DNA of 64,000 bases from Parachlamydia sp. AcF125 (GTDB taxonomy: Bacteria > Chlamydiota > Chlamydiia > Chlamydiales > Parachlamydiaceae), in contig NZ_JAEMUD010000002.1 in the NCBI RefSeq assembly GCF_018342475.1, positions 186,001 to 250,000 of the forward strand. The letters run 5' to 3'. Positions within the stretch are counted from its first letter, which is position 1. Every line of letters starts with the position of its first letter. Below are positions 54,227 to 62,830 of the stretch, piece by piece. Both the position numbers and the translations under genes were made by a program. The notes below the pieces were generated by a model, which ran no database searches, was not told the origin of the DNA, and saw only the letters and a list, made by a program, of their open reading frames with translations.

Positions 54227-57200
54227 CGGAAGCTATGATTTCCGTATGGCTATTTTCAAGCTGGTTAATCAAATCAGTCTGCTCTTGTTTTTTTGCGGAA
54301 AATTCCCGTTCGATTTGCTCAATTTTTTGCTGCAAAGAAAGAGCTTCGCTTTCTTTTTGCGAAACTAAGGTTTGATAGCTGTGCTCCATGGAAGCTATTT
54401 TCAGATCCCGTTCCTGCAACAACGCCGTGAGATGTTCAAAGTCTTTTTGCAAAGCAGCGGCCTGTTGTTGTTTCTCAAGCTCTTTATGCTCATGAATAGT
54501 TAAGGCAAGTAAGTAATTGTTTTGGAGTTCCCGATGTTTATCTTGCAAAAGTTGAATCTCATCCTCGACCCGGGTAATGTGCGTTTCTTTTCCTTGTAGA
54601 GCCGATGAAAGAAGCTTAAGCTCACTTTCTAAAGCGTGCAATTCTTGCTCGCGCTCTTCCTGATTAGCCAAGTTTGTATGAAAGCCGCTCAGTAGCTCTC
54701 GGTGCTTGTCTTGTAAAAGTTGAACTTCTTGCTCCATGTTACCGAGGTAAGTCTCGTTCTCTTTTAACAAAGAGGAAAGCCGTTGGATTTCATCCTGCAA
54801 GAGATGCTCTTCTCCTTCTTTCTCTTTATCTTGAAGGGGGGCTTCTTTTGCTTGGAGTAAAGAGGTCAGTTCCTCCACTTCTTCCTGCAGCAAAATGACT
54901 TCTTTTTCTTTCTCGTTTTGCAAAGCCATAGCGTTTGCAAGGGCTTGCTTAGAGTGCTCTTGAGCAACCATGATCTCTTGATAAGCTTCTTTGAGTTGAT
55001 TCCTTTCTTGCTCAAGAAGCGTGATAAGGGTTTCTTTATTTTGAAATTCAGATGTTAAAGAGGTAAGTTTTTCTTCTAATAAGAGGGCTTCTTGCTCTTT
55101 TCCCTTATATAAGCCATTTGCCTTTTCAATTTGATTTGTTAGCTCTTGCAGCAAATTTTCTTGCTGAGAGCGTGTTAAGAGGTAATCATTCTGTAATTCT
55201 TGGTATTTTTCCTGTAGTAATAAGATCTCTTGTGCCGTATTGAAAGCGTGTAATTCCTTCTCTGCAAGAGAGAGCGCAGTTGCTTGGAGCTCCGCTTTCA
55301 AAGCCGTTGCTTGTTCTTCTTGTTCTTTTTGCAAAGCTAAACTGTTTTCAATTTGCTTACTCAGATCTAGTTGCAAAGCTTTCTGGTTGGAAATTTGCCC
55401 CTGAAGGTTATTTTGAAGGTCTTCATTTTGGGCTTGTAAAGTTTGGATTTCTTGCTCTTTATTTTGTAAAATAGAAGTCAAATTTTGGAATTCTTCCTGC
55501 AACCGTTTTGCTTCTTCCTCGTGTTCTTTCTGGCGCACTAAAGTTTGTTCCATTTGTTGCCCAAGCTCTTTTTGAGAAGTCTCTTGGTGTGCAAGCGACT
55601 CTTTAAACTGCAAGATTTCTTGTTCAAGTTGGCGATTGAGGATTTCTTTTTCTTGCACTAAAGAGGCTAGATGCTCGACTTTTTCTTGCAAGAGCAAGGC
55701 TTCAGTCTCTTTTTCTTTTTGCAGGGCTAAAGCGCTCTCAGTTTGAGTGGATAGCTGTGCTTGCGCACTCTCTTGTTGAGCTACGGCTAATAAATACTGC
55801 GTATTTAATTCTTGATATTGGCCATGTAAAAGCTGTAATTCTTGTTCGATACGAGCGAGATCTGTTTCTTTTCCCTGTATGGTAGCTGTTAAAGATTCTG
55901 CATCTTTTTCCAACTGATGGGAGGCGAGCTCTTTTTCTTTTTGTTGCGCAAAGGCTATTTCCAATTGAGCAGCATAATCGGCTTTAGTGCTTTCATGGGC
56001 GTCTAAGGCGGTTAAGTAGTTGTCTTGCAAGGCTTGGTATTTCTCGTGCAGCAAGGCAACTTCTTGCTCCATATTTTCTATCGCGCTCTGTTTTTCAGCT
56101 AGCAAAGAAGTTAGCTGCTCACGTTCATCCATACTTTTTAGAGAGGAATGGTTAAACATTTCGTTTGAAGCTATTTGAGCTTGATAATCCTCTTGCAAGT
56201 CCTTAAAAGCCGTTTTTTCAGCTTGAATCGTTGCCTTTAATTGCTCAATGTTTTCTTCGGCTTTTTGTAAAGCTTCAGCAAGATGCACATAATTTGCCTG
56301 TTCTTTTTCTAGGTTTTCTAATTTGAAAAGGGTGGCAGCTAATTCATTAGCTAAGCTTTGGGAATGGGCGCGTTCCTTTTCGATATTTTCTTGCAGGGAA
56401 AGCTCTAACGCCTTGAAATTTTCGATTTCTTGCTTTTGAGCCAGGATCATTGGATCGTATTCATTTTTTTCATCCACAAGCTCTGCAAGCTCTTGACTTT
56501 TGGGGTTAATTAAAGCCGCTACGAGTTCTGATTGCCCTTCGCTAGGAGAGTGCAAAGCTTGGATTTCCATTTGCAATAAGTGAATCGTTTTCTCATTTTC
56601 GGCCTGGGCAAGAGAGTGTAAATGGAGAAGCTGATCGTATTCTTCTTGGATGGTTTTCAAAGCGAGCTCGCGCGCGCCAAGTTCTTTATCAAGAAATTCA
56701 AGTTTTTCATGAGCATCTTCAAGCTTAGCAAGTTTACTATCGGGTGGCCCTAATTCATCCGGCTGTTTTGAGGAGGGGAAATTTTCTGCGGCTAGGCGCG
56801 TATTCAACGCTTCATGAACCTGGTGGAGGGCGAGGATTTCCTTATTTTTTTCTTCCACCATTTTTTTTGAATTTTCCAGATCTTGCTGCAGGCTGGCGAT
56901 CACCTGATGTTTGTTTTGTAAAGAATTTTCAAGCTCTTTTTGATTTTGGCGCGCCTCTTGAATTTGTGCTTGCAAAGCTTCAATTTTAGCCTGTTGCTCG
57001 GGATTAAGCTGGTATCCGAATAAATCCACTTTTGCGTGCAACAATTCGTAGGAAAGGTTTTGCACTTCCTCACTTAGATTTTTAATTAAATGCTTGTCAT
57101 CCTGCGTTTCTTGCTGCAGCTGTTGAATCACTAAGGTTTGTTTTGTTAATTTTTCTTTTTCTGCGGCTGTTAAAATGGCAGTTTGAGAAGGAATGTACAA

Positions 57201-57431
57201 ATCGGAAGGGGTGAGATGGTCTGAATTGGTTTTACCGTCTCGAATGATTTCAAATCCAATAATCCCCATTAGCAGGCAAGTCGCCACGCTTAAACCAATG
57301 GCTGTTTTCCTTTGTTTTTTTTTAGGAGAATAAGAAGGGGGTTCCGAGAAGCGACTTGATTGAGTTGCAGGGTTTTCAGAGTCTTCCGAAGGGTTAGAAT
57401 TTATTTTCATCGTTTTTTTCCACCAATTCAT
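54216..57431 (-). CDS. Giant coiled-coil membrane-anchored protein
   Basis: This gene encodes 1,071 residues from the ATG at 57431, or 1,064 from the ATG at 57410, which has GGTGG upstream. A short basic N-terminus (PKKKQRKT) leads into one membrane helix at about 45-61 (AIGLSVATCLLMGIIGF). The rest is a continuous coiled coil rich in Gln, Glu and Leu, with loosely repeated units (LLQEKVEHLASLVQEKEI, LEQEIQ-L-EKYQEL). The topology would place the rod in the periplasm or cytoplasm. A structural or division-related scaffold is possible. It has no cysteine- or enzyme-type motif. Confidence 0.85.
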   Translation of the reverse strand: MNWWKKTMKINSNPSEDSENPATQSSRFSEPPSYSPKKKQRKTAIGLSVATCLLMGIIGFEIIRDGKTNSDHLTPSDLYIPSQTAILTAAEKEKLTKQTLVIQQLQQETQDDKHLIKNLSEEVQNLSYELLHAKVDLFGYQLNPEQQAKIEALQAQIQEARQNQKELENSLQNKHQVIASLQQDLENSKKMVEEKNKEILALHQVHEALNTRLAAENFPSSKQPDELGPPDSKLAKLEDAHEKLEFLDKELGARELALKTIQEEYDQLLHLHSLAQAENEKTIHLLQMEIQALHSPSEGQSELVAALINPKSQELAELVDEKNEYDPMILAQKQEIENFKALELSLQENIEKERAHSQSLANELAATLFKLENLEKEQANYVHLAEALQKAEENIEQLKATIQAEKTAFKDLQEDYQAQIASNEMFNHSSLKSMDEREQLTSLLAEKQSAIENMEQEVALLHEKYQALQDNYLTALDAHESTKADYAAQLEIAFAQQKEKELASHQLEKDAESLTATIQGKETDLARIEQELQLLHGQYQELNTQYLLAVAQQESAQAQLSTQTESALALQKEKETEALLLQEKVEHLASLVQEKEILNRQLEQEILQFKESLAHQETSQKELGQQMEQTLVRQKEHEEEAKRLQEEFQNLTSILQNKEQEIQTLQAQNEDLQNNLQGQISNQKALQLDLSKQIENSLALQKEQEEQATALKAELQATALSLAEKELHAFNTAQEILLLQEKYQELQNDYLLTRSQQENLLQELTNQIEKANGLYKGKEQEALLLEEKLTSLTSEFQNKETLITLLEQERNQLKEAYQEIMVAQEHSKQALANAMALQNEKEKEVILLQEEVEELTSLLQAKEAPLQDKEKEGEEHLLQDEIQRLSSLLKENETYLGNMEQEVQLLQDKHRELLSGFHTNLANQEEREQELHALESELKLLSSALQGKETHITRVEDEIQLLQDKHRELQNNYLLALTIHEHKELEKQQQAAALQKDFEHLTALLQERDLKIASMEHSYQTLVSQKESEALSLQQKIEQIEREFSAKKQEQTDLINQLENSHTEIIASDEG

Positions 57432-57540
57432 ACGTGATTAGTAATTGAAGCAAGATTTGCAAGGATAATCCATAATCTCTCGGCGATTAAAAACTCAACA
57501 TAAAACTTAAGCAAGGTTTTAAGTTTGGAAAGGAAAGCCA

Positions 57541-57569
57541 TTGAAAAATTTATAAAAAAACAGTAGGAT
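57541..57569 (+). promoter_or_regulatory. Putative promoter of DUF255 gene
   Basis: TTGAAA (57541-57546) and TAGGAT (57564-57569) are 17 bases apart, with a start point about 50 bases before the ATG at 57625. Confidence 0.4.
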
Positions 57570-57624
57570 CTGGCCAAATGCTAGCTTAAAAAAATGGGCT
57601 ACCGAGGACAAAAAAGGAATATTC

Positions 57625-59700
57625 ATGGCTGAGCATCAGCGTTATACAAATAGACTCATCCATCAAAAATCTCCTTACCTTTTACAGCATGCCCACAATC
57701 CTGTGGACTGGTACCCTTGGGGAAATGAAGCTTTTTTGGCAGCCAAGGAAACTGATAAGCCCATTTTTTTATCCATTGGCTATGCGACTTGCCATTGGTG
57801 CCATGTCATGGAGCAAGAGTCTTTTGAAAATGTGGAAGTTGCGCGGGCTTTAAATAAAGCGTTTATTAATATTAAGGTAGACCGGGAGGAGTTGCCTGAA
57901 ATTGATAGCTTATACATGGAATTTGCCCAAAGCATGATGTCTGGAGCAGCAGGCTGGCCTCTCAATGTTATCTTAACCCCAGATTTACACCCTTTTTTCG
58001 CGGCAACTTACTTGCCGCCCATAAACAACCATGGACTTATAGGACTAATGGAGTTAGTCCAGCGTATTCATGAGGCATGGCATGGAGAAGAACGGGAACG
58101 GATTTTGGTTCAGTCAGAAAAAATTGTGGAAATTTTTGAACAGCACGTGCATACCAGCGGCGAATGGCTTCCACCCCTAGAAATCATTGAAAAAACAGTG
58201 GAGATGCTCATTAAGTTGGCCGATCCTATCCACGGAGGAATGAAAGGGGCTCCCAAATTCCCGATTGCCTATCAATTCGTTTTTTTACTTCGTTATTCCA
58301 TCGAAAAAAAGGATAGCCGTTCCTTATTTCTGGTTGAGCGCACTTTAGAAATGATGCAGAGGGGAGGAATTTATGACCATTTAGGAGGAGGATTTTCTCG
58401 CTATAGCGTGGATGAAGCCTGGCAAATTCCCCATTTTGAAAAAATGCTTTACGATAATGCTCTTTTAGCTAGCTGCTATCTCGAAGCGTGGCAAGCCACC
58501 CAAAATAGGCAATATAAAAAAATAGGCGAAGAAATCTTACACTATATTTTGCGAGATATGACTCACTTTCAAGGAGGATTTTATTCTGCCGAAGATGCGG
58601 ATTCTGAAGGGCATGAGGGGCGCTTTTATACATGGACCTTAGAAGAAATAGAAGCGTTGTTAGGAGGGAATGAGAGTAAACTTTTCATCGATTATTTTGA
58701 CGTTACTCCTGAAGGAAATTTTGAGGGGCGAAACATTTTGCACACGCCTCTTAGCCTAGGGGAATTTGCTAAAAAGGTAGAGGGGGATGCGCAGCAGCTT
58801 GATCTCTTGTTTGCTGAACAAAAGCATATTCTTTGGAAAGCGAGGGAAAAGAGGGCTCATCCTTTTAAAGATGATAAAATTTTGACTGCATGGAATGGTT
58901 TAATGATTCATGCTATGGCCGAAGCAGGTTGTGCATTTGGCGATAAGCGGTTTTTGGCAGCTGCACAAAATAGTGCTAAATTTATCAAAGCTAAATTGTG
59001 GAACGAACAAGGATTGCTGCGCCGATGGCGAGATAATGAAGCGATGTTTGCCGCAGGGCTAGATGAGTATGCATTTTTGATTCGCGCCTTATTGACCTTA
59101 TTTGAAACGGGTTGCGGTACAGAATGGCTGCAATGGGCGCTTGAACTTAACGAGATTCTTGAGTTGCAATTCAAAAGCGAAAATGGAGCGTATTATCAGA
59201 CTAACGGACAGGATTCTTCCTTGATCATCAGGAAATGTCAATTTTCAGATGGAGCAGAGCCCTCCGGGAATGCCATTCAATGCGAAAACTTGCTCCGCTT
59301 TTATCAATTGACTCATGAGTATAGCTACCTAAAAAATGCTAGCGATATTTTACGGGGGGCCAGGAAATTGATGGAGCATTATCCTCCAGGCTATTGCTAT
59401 CACCTGATGAACCTTCATAAATATTATGCTAAAGATCGGTTGCCCACCATTACCATCGCCTTAAATAGCCAACACGCCCATTTTCAAGAATTGTGCCAAA
59501 ATCTTTACCAGCATTTCATTCCTCATAAAGCGGTTATTTGGAGGTATCCTGACGATGAATTGCTGTTTAATCTTTTACCGTTTGTAAAAGAGCAAGTTCC
59601 TCTCCATGATCAAACAACTCTTTATATCTGCTATGGTAAGCAATGTGATTATCCACTTGTCAACCTATCGGAGATGCTTAAAGCAATTGGCAAGCTTTAA
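57625..59700 (+). CDS. DUF255/thioredoxin-domain protein (YyaL/SPATA20-type)
   Basis: This gene encodes 691 residues. The thioredoxin-like N-terminal domain has [20 protein letters not shown] and the CxxC site [24 protein letters not shown] and [15 protein letters not shown] follow. The remaining part is an alpha/alpha-barrel related to N-acylglucosamine 2-epimerases ([29 protein letters not shown]). The human relative is SPATA20. The biochemical role of the family is not settled; a redox or sugar-handling function has been suggested. Length matches the family. It is alone on its strand, divergent from the coiled-coil gene. Confidence 0.93.
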   Translation: MAEHQRYTNRLIHQKSPYLLQHAHNPVDWYPWGNEAFLAAKETDKPIFLSIGYATCHWCHVMEQESFENVEVARALNKAFINIKVDREELPEIDSLYMEFAQSMMSGAAGWPLNVILTPDLHPFFAATYLPPINNHGLIGLMELVQRIHEAWHGEERERILVQSEKIVEIFEQHVHTSGEWLPPLEIIEKTVEMLIKLADPIHGGMKGAPKFPIAYQFVFLLRYSIEKKDSRSLFLVERTLEMMQRGGIYDHLGGGFSRYSVDEAWQIPHFEKMLYDNALLASCYLEAWQATQNRQYKKIGEEILHYILRDMTHFQGGFYSAEDADSEGHEGRFYTWTLEEIEALLGGNESKLFIDYFDVTPEGNFEGRNILHTPLSLGEFAKKVEGDAQQLDLLFAEQKHILWKAREKRAHPFKDDKILTAWNGLMIHAMAEAGCAFGDKRFLAAAQNSAKFIKAKLWNEQGLLRRWRDNEAMFAAGLDEYAFLIRALLTLFETGCGTEWLQWALELNEILELQFKSENGAYYQTNGQDSSLIIRKCQFSDGAEPSGNAIQCENLLRFYQLTHEYSYLKNASDILRGARKLMEHYPPGYCYHLMNLHKYYAKDRLPTITIALNSQHAHFQELCQNLYQHFIPHKAVIWRYPDDELLFNLLPFVKEQVPLHDQTTLYICYGKQCDYPLVNLSEMLKAIGKL

Positions 59701-59888
59701 TCTATATTTAAAAATTTATTTTAACCCGTATTTTGGGCAGCTCACACAAATTTTCTTGTGCTCAGTCCAAAACTTTGCTAACATGCTGCCTTGAAATAAG
59801 CGAGTCATTTGCAAGGGACAGGGGTCATTTCTTTCCTCTTGGTAGCCTATGCAGCGCTGAAGACACGATAAATAAGGAGAAATTTTTT

Positions 59889-60707
59889 ATGGGCGTTTCC
59901 ACTCTGAAATTAGATTCAAAGGTACCTTTAACCGATCTTATTGAGAAAGCCAACCAAACACTCACTGATAATCCGACCTGGACCGTTTCCACTCGCTTGA
60001 ATGTAAGAAAACCGGGTAATTGCTTCATTGAATGGTTGCGCTATATTTTTTGCTTTGATTCCACTTCTTCATGGGGCTATAAAAAGACAGCAGCAAAGCT
60101 TCATGCTTTAATTGAAAATAACCCTGTTCAAATTCCTCATGCAGGGCATTCCTGGAATTCTCAATTTAAAAGAGAGATGGGAAATATTTTAACAAGGGTT
60201 TTACGCATCACCGAAATAGCCGAAGGTGGAGAAATTAAGGTTGACCCCGCGTTTACAAAAAGGCAGAAGAGGGTAGATGAAATTAAAGCCATCTATCGCC
60301 GCACGATGGATCTTTTAGATAACATTTCTCATTCTGACGAAGTAAAAGACGCTCAAGATAAATACGCAGAAGCTTGGGAGAATGTAAAAAAGGTTGAAGC
60401 CCAACTAAGAGCGAAAGAAGAAGCAATCAGCACCCTAACGGATCAAATTAGCGCTACAGAAACAAGTATCCAAGAAAAGCGAGAGGCTCTAAATAAACTT
60501 GAACAGGAGAAGGGGGACTCCCCAGAAATAGAGGGTTTAAAGGGCGAGGTAGAGGTTCTTGACTCTCGTTTATCAGACCTTCAAGAAAAGCTTATAAATG
60601 TGAAGAAAGAGAAATCTGCAGCTGACCAAGAAGAAACTAACTCTGTAATGGAAAGAGGCCAACGATATAGCCAGCTAATTAGTCTACAGACAAAAAAGAC
60701 CGCTTAA
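59889..60707 (+). CDS. Coiled-coil protein, unknown, possible effector
   Basis: This gene encodes 272 residues from the ATG at 59889, with AAGGAG about 9 bases upstream; the frame starts earlier (59733) without support. The N-terminal 130 residues are globular with Trp, Cys and Phe (FIEWLRYIFCFDSTSSWGYK). The C-terminal part is a strong coiled coil (KKVEAQLRAKEEAISTL, EGLKGEVEVLDSRLSDL). No signal or membrane helix is seen. A strong intrinsic terminator follows at 60781. The family is unknown; it resembles in layout the many chlamydial hypothetical secreted coiled-coil proteins. Confidence 0.75.
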   Translation: MGVSTLKLDSKVPLTDLIEKANQTLTDNPTWTVSTRLNVRKPGNCFIEWLRYIFCFDSTSSWGYKKTAAKLHALIENNPVQIPHAGHSWNSQFKREMGNILTRVLRITEIAEGGEIKVDPAFTKRQKRVDEIKAIYRRTMDLLDNISHSDEVKDAQDKYAEAWENVKKVEAQLRAKEEAISTLTDQISATETSIQEKREALNKLEQEKGDSPEIEGLKGEVEVLDSRLSDLQEKLINVKKEKSAADQEETNSVMERGQRYSQLISLQTKKTA

Positions 60708-60780
60708 ACGGCAGACCAGCCAACCTATCCAATTCTTGTGTGCAAGGTTGTTCCTTTGCATTATAGAAAAGGGTTTTATC

Positions 60781-60812
60781 ATCAAAGGAGCTAAGGCTCC
60801 TTTGATGTTTTT
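60781..60812 (+). terminator. Intrinsic terminator
   Basis: ATCAAAGGAGC (60781-60791) pairs perfectly with GCTCCTTTGAT (60796-60806) around a TAAG loop. The stem is followed by GTTTTT. It closes the upstream coiled-coil gene. Confidence 0.88.
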
Positions 60813-60845
60813 AATGGCAGGGGATCTATCTTTGAATGATCTCCC

Positions 60846-61148
60846 TTAAGTTGTCCTAGACAATACTTGACCTGACAAACGATTGTCTATCGGAGTATTT
60901 ATTTGGCTTCGTCCCATCCGGCCAGTTGCGTGGCGTCCGTTGAAGTCGATCAGGTCGCTATCTTTCATTTCGCCTAGGCGTACATCAGCCTTTTTGGCTA
61001 GTTGATGGTCTTCGTATTCTTCGACCTCCCGAATAAGCAGCTCAGAAGCAAAATTTTTCAAGGATTGTCCTTTCTTGGCGCAAAGCATCTTGAGAAAGGG
61101 ATAATGCTCCCTAGGGAACTCGAAATTTAGTCGAACGGTATTTTTCAT
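60846..61148 (-). pseudogene. Orphan RHH-type antitoxin with frameshifted C-terminus
   Basis: The minus-strand frame encodes 100 residues starting MKNTVRLNFEFPREHYPF, a ribbon-helix-helix DNA-binding antitoxin. After DLIDF the natural end is lost. In the +1 frame the text reads TDATQLAGWDEAK then stop (TAA at 60899-60901). Removing one base (the T at 60941 on the plus strand) restores DLIDFTDATQLAGWDEAK. The present reading adds an unrelated tail instead (NGRHATGRMGRSQ). The expected RelE/ParE toxin does not follow. DNA binding may remain; toxin neutralisation is probably lost. Confidence 0.75.
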
Positions 61149-61291
61149 GGTTTTTTTTCCTTCAATTTCCCACAGATGAAGCTTTATTTAAAATGTTATT
61201 TTTAATAGCCCGGGACGTTTCTAAAAATGGAGATAGCTAGGCTTAACACATGACTGGAATGATTTACCCTGAAAAATTGACAGATTCTTCT

Positions 61292-61570
61292 TTACATTTT
61301 TAAGAGTTCAGAATGAGATCCTATCCTTTCAAACAAGGCTTCCCTGCTCTCTGGAAAAATTTTATAGATTAATAAGACGTCGTTCTTAACATGACATTCC
61401 CTTCTGCCCATCCAATTTCCTGTTAAGGTGTGATCTTTATAAATTACTGGTAAAGGTTCTTCTTTTAAGATATACATCATCACTATTTTTAGTTCTTTCA
61501 AGACTTCTTTTTTATGCTCGTATTTTTTAAGATCTTTTTTAAATTGCTTAGTGTTTATCGGTGTCAACAT
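61292..61570 (-). CDS. yafQ: YafQ/RelE-family toxin (mRNA interferase)
   Basis: This gene encodes 92 residues. The YafQ core is clear: YKDHTLTGNWMGRRECHVKN, then DVLLIYKI, then FERIGSHSELL. The catalytic histidines and aspartate of the family are visible (His of KDH, His of ECH, Asp of NDV, His of GSH). YafQ cuts mRNA on the ribosome. The start overlaps the end of its antitoxin by 23 bases, the usual antitoxin-first operon. The toxin appears intact. Its orientation and neighbours (orphan antitoxin, TraD fragment) suggest a mobile-element origin. Confidence 0.9.
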   Translation of the reverse strand: MLTPINTKQFKKDLKKYEHKKEVLKELKIVMMYILKEEPLPVIYKDHTLTGNWMGRRECHVKNDVLLIYKIFPESREALFERIGSHSELLKM

Positions 61571-61859
61571 TGTCTAGTCCCATTGCTTCCCAAAACTCAT
61601 CATTATTTTTATAACGCTCTAGATTCTCTCCTTTGTCACTCTCTTTCATTGTTTTAATGGTAAGTTCATTTGGTCCATAAGTTTCACAAAGTGGGCAACG
61701 TTTTTCTTTTTCTTCTACTAAGGAAAGCAAAAATTCATTCATGCTTTTATCTTCTTGAGCTGCTAGCATGCGAATTTTTTTTCTTTGTTCAGCTGAGCAA
61801 ACCAGGCTTATCCTCACTTCTGCATTAGGGGATTTTTTTGATTGTTTTGGTATAGACAT
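61548..61859 (-). CDS. Antitoxin partner of YafQ-type toxin
   Basis: This gene encodes 103 residues. The N-terminal half resembles a ribbon-helix-helix (AEVRISLVCSAEQRKKIRML, then MNEFLLSLV). The C-terminal half carries a CPLC pair and is acidic, as in toxin-binding tails. AGGAGG lies 4 bases before the ATG. It overlaps the toxin start by 23 bases. It differs from the usual DinJ sequence, so the family match is to the fold and operon position rather than to a named antitoxin. Confidence 0.78.
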   Translation of the reverse strand: MSIPKQSKKSPNAEVRISLVCSAEQRKKIRMLAAQEDKSMNEFLLSLVEEKEKRCPLCETYGPNELTIKTMKESDKGENLERYKNNDEFWEAMGLDNVDTDKH

Positions 61860-62160
61860 ATCTCCTCCTTTTCACTACATTTTCATGATAACATAAAAAT
61901 TCAATTTATGCAAATACTCAATTTACTCAATTTAGTGATAAACTCTCATAAATCAATTCAGTTAAGAAAACTAGATTTATGTTTTTATTCCTCGTGCCTG
62001 ATATTCCAGCGCTAGAGGCTTGATTACTAAAATAGGCGATCAGGGGATGTTCAAACCTAATGCAAAACTCTCGATAGGTCAAGAAATGCTAAGGTGATCG
62101 AGCTTGGAGAAAGCGATAGATCGGGAACTTATTAAAATTGATGTCCTCAGGAGCGTCAAA
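61860..62160. other. Intergenic relic of mobile DNA
   Basis: About 300 bases with no intact gene separate the antitoxin from the TraD fragment. The AT-rich 61870-61980 part probably has the antitoxin promoter. Confidence 0.4.
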
Positions 62161-62440
62161 ATTTAGACGAGGAAGCTATTCGCTTAGTCTCTCAAAGCCT
62201 CTTTTTGAGAGATCCTTTGCTGCAAAATATAAGAGATAATGGACAAAAAGCTCTAATAGTGGACACTACAGGGGCATTCATCAAAAGATTTTACAAAGAG
62301 GGTCGAGACATCATCCTCAATCCTTTCGATGAAAGAGGGCTGAAATGGCATCCTTACGGTTGCAGAAATTACCGAATGTTTTCCAAGTGTTTCATTTGCT
62401 TTTCGGGAAGAATTCAACCTGCAAGCCGCTTTTAGAGCTT
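62160..62440 (+). pseudogene. TraD-type conjugative coupling protein fragment
   Basis: One forward frame reads LLQNIRDNGQKALIVDTTGA, then KRFYKEGRDIILNPFDERGL and KWHPY. This is the conserved part of F-type TraD coupling proteins downstream of the Walker A motif. The Walker A region and everything after KWHPYG are missing or out of frame. F-like conjugation genes are known from Protochlamydia, so this is probably the remains of such an island. Confidence 0.8.
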
Positions 62441-62830
62441 TCTAGGAAACTTTATAGCCGAGAGAGTCAGCGGCACAGAAGTTTATGGGTTCATTTGAGA
62501 GAAAACCACAATGGAACTTGCGGCAGATGCGCGGCATAGAACTTTTCGAAATTACAGTAAGCTGCATTGCCCTTGTTAAAGTCGCTGATCCAAGTAAACG
62601 GTTGGTACTAAAGTTCAAAGAAGCTGCCTATTCCTTTTCCTTTCGTCCTAATTGCTTAGAGTGAATAACTTAAGGATCCAATTCTGCTCTCCTATCAACG
62701 AAGGGTTGACCTGAATTTTGTTAAATTATATATAGTGTTATAAAATTTTTCCAAAATGGACGCAAAAAAACAAATAGATAGGGAATACCGCATTAGCGAG
62801 TAGGAACGGGGTAACACAAGGAATAAGGGT
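62441..62830. other. Intergenic region before the ankyrin gene
   Basis: There are 390 bases with no intact gene. The first part may still be TraD-derived. The promoter candidate at 62706-62734 and a 90-base leader occupy the rest. Confidence 0.4.
62706..62734 (+). promoter_or_regulatory. Putative promoter of ankyrin/CE-clan gene
   Basis: TTGACC (62706-62711) and TATATA (62729-62734) are 17 bases apart; each matches five of six consensus positions. The start point would be near 62741, about 90 bases before the ATG. Confidence 0.5.
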
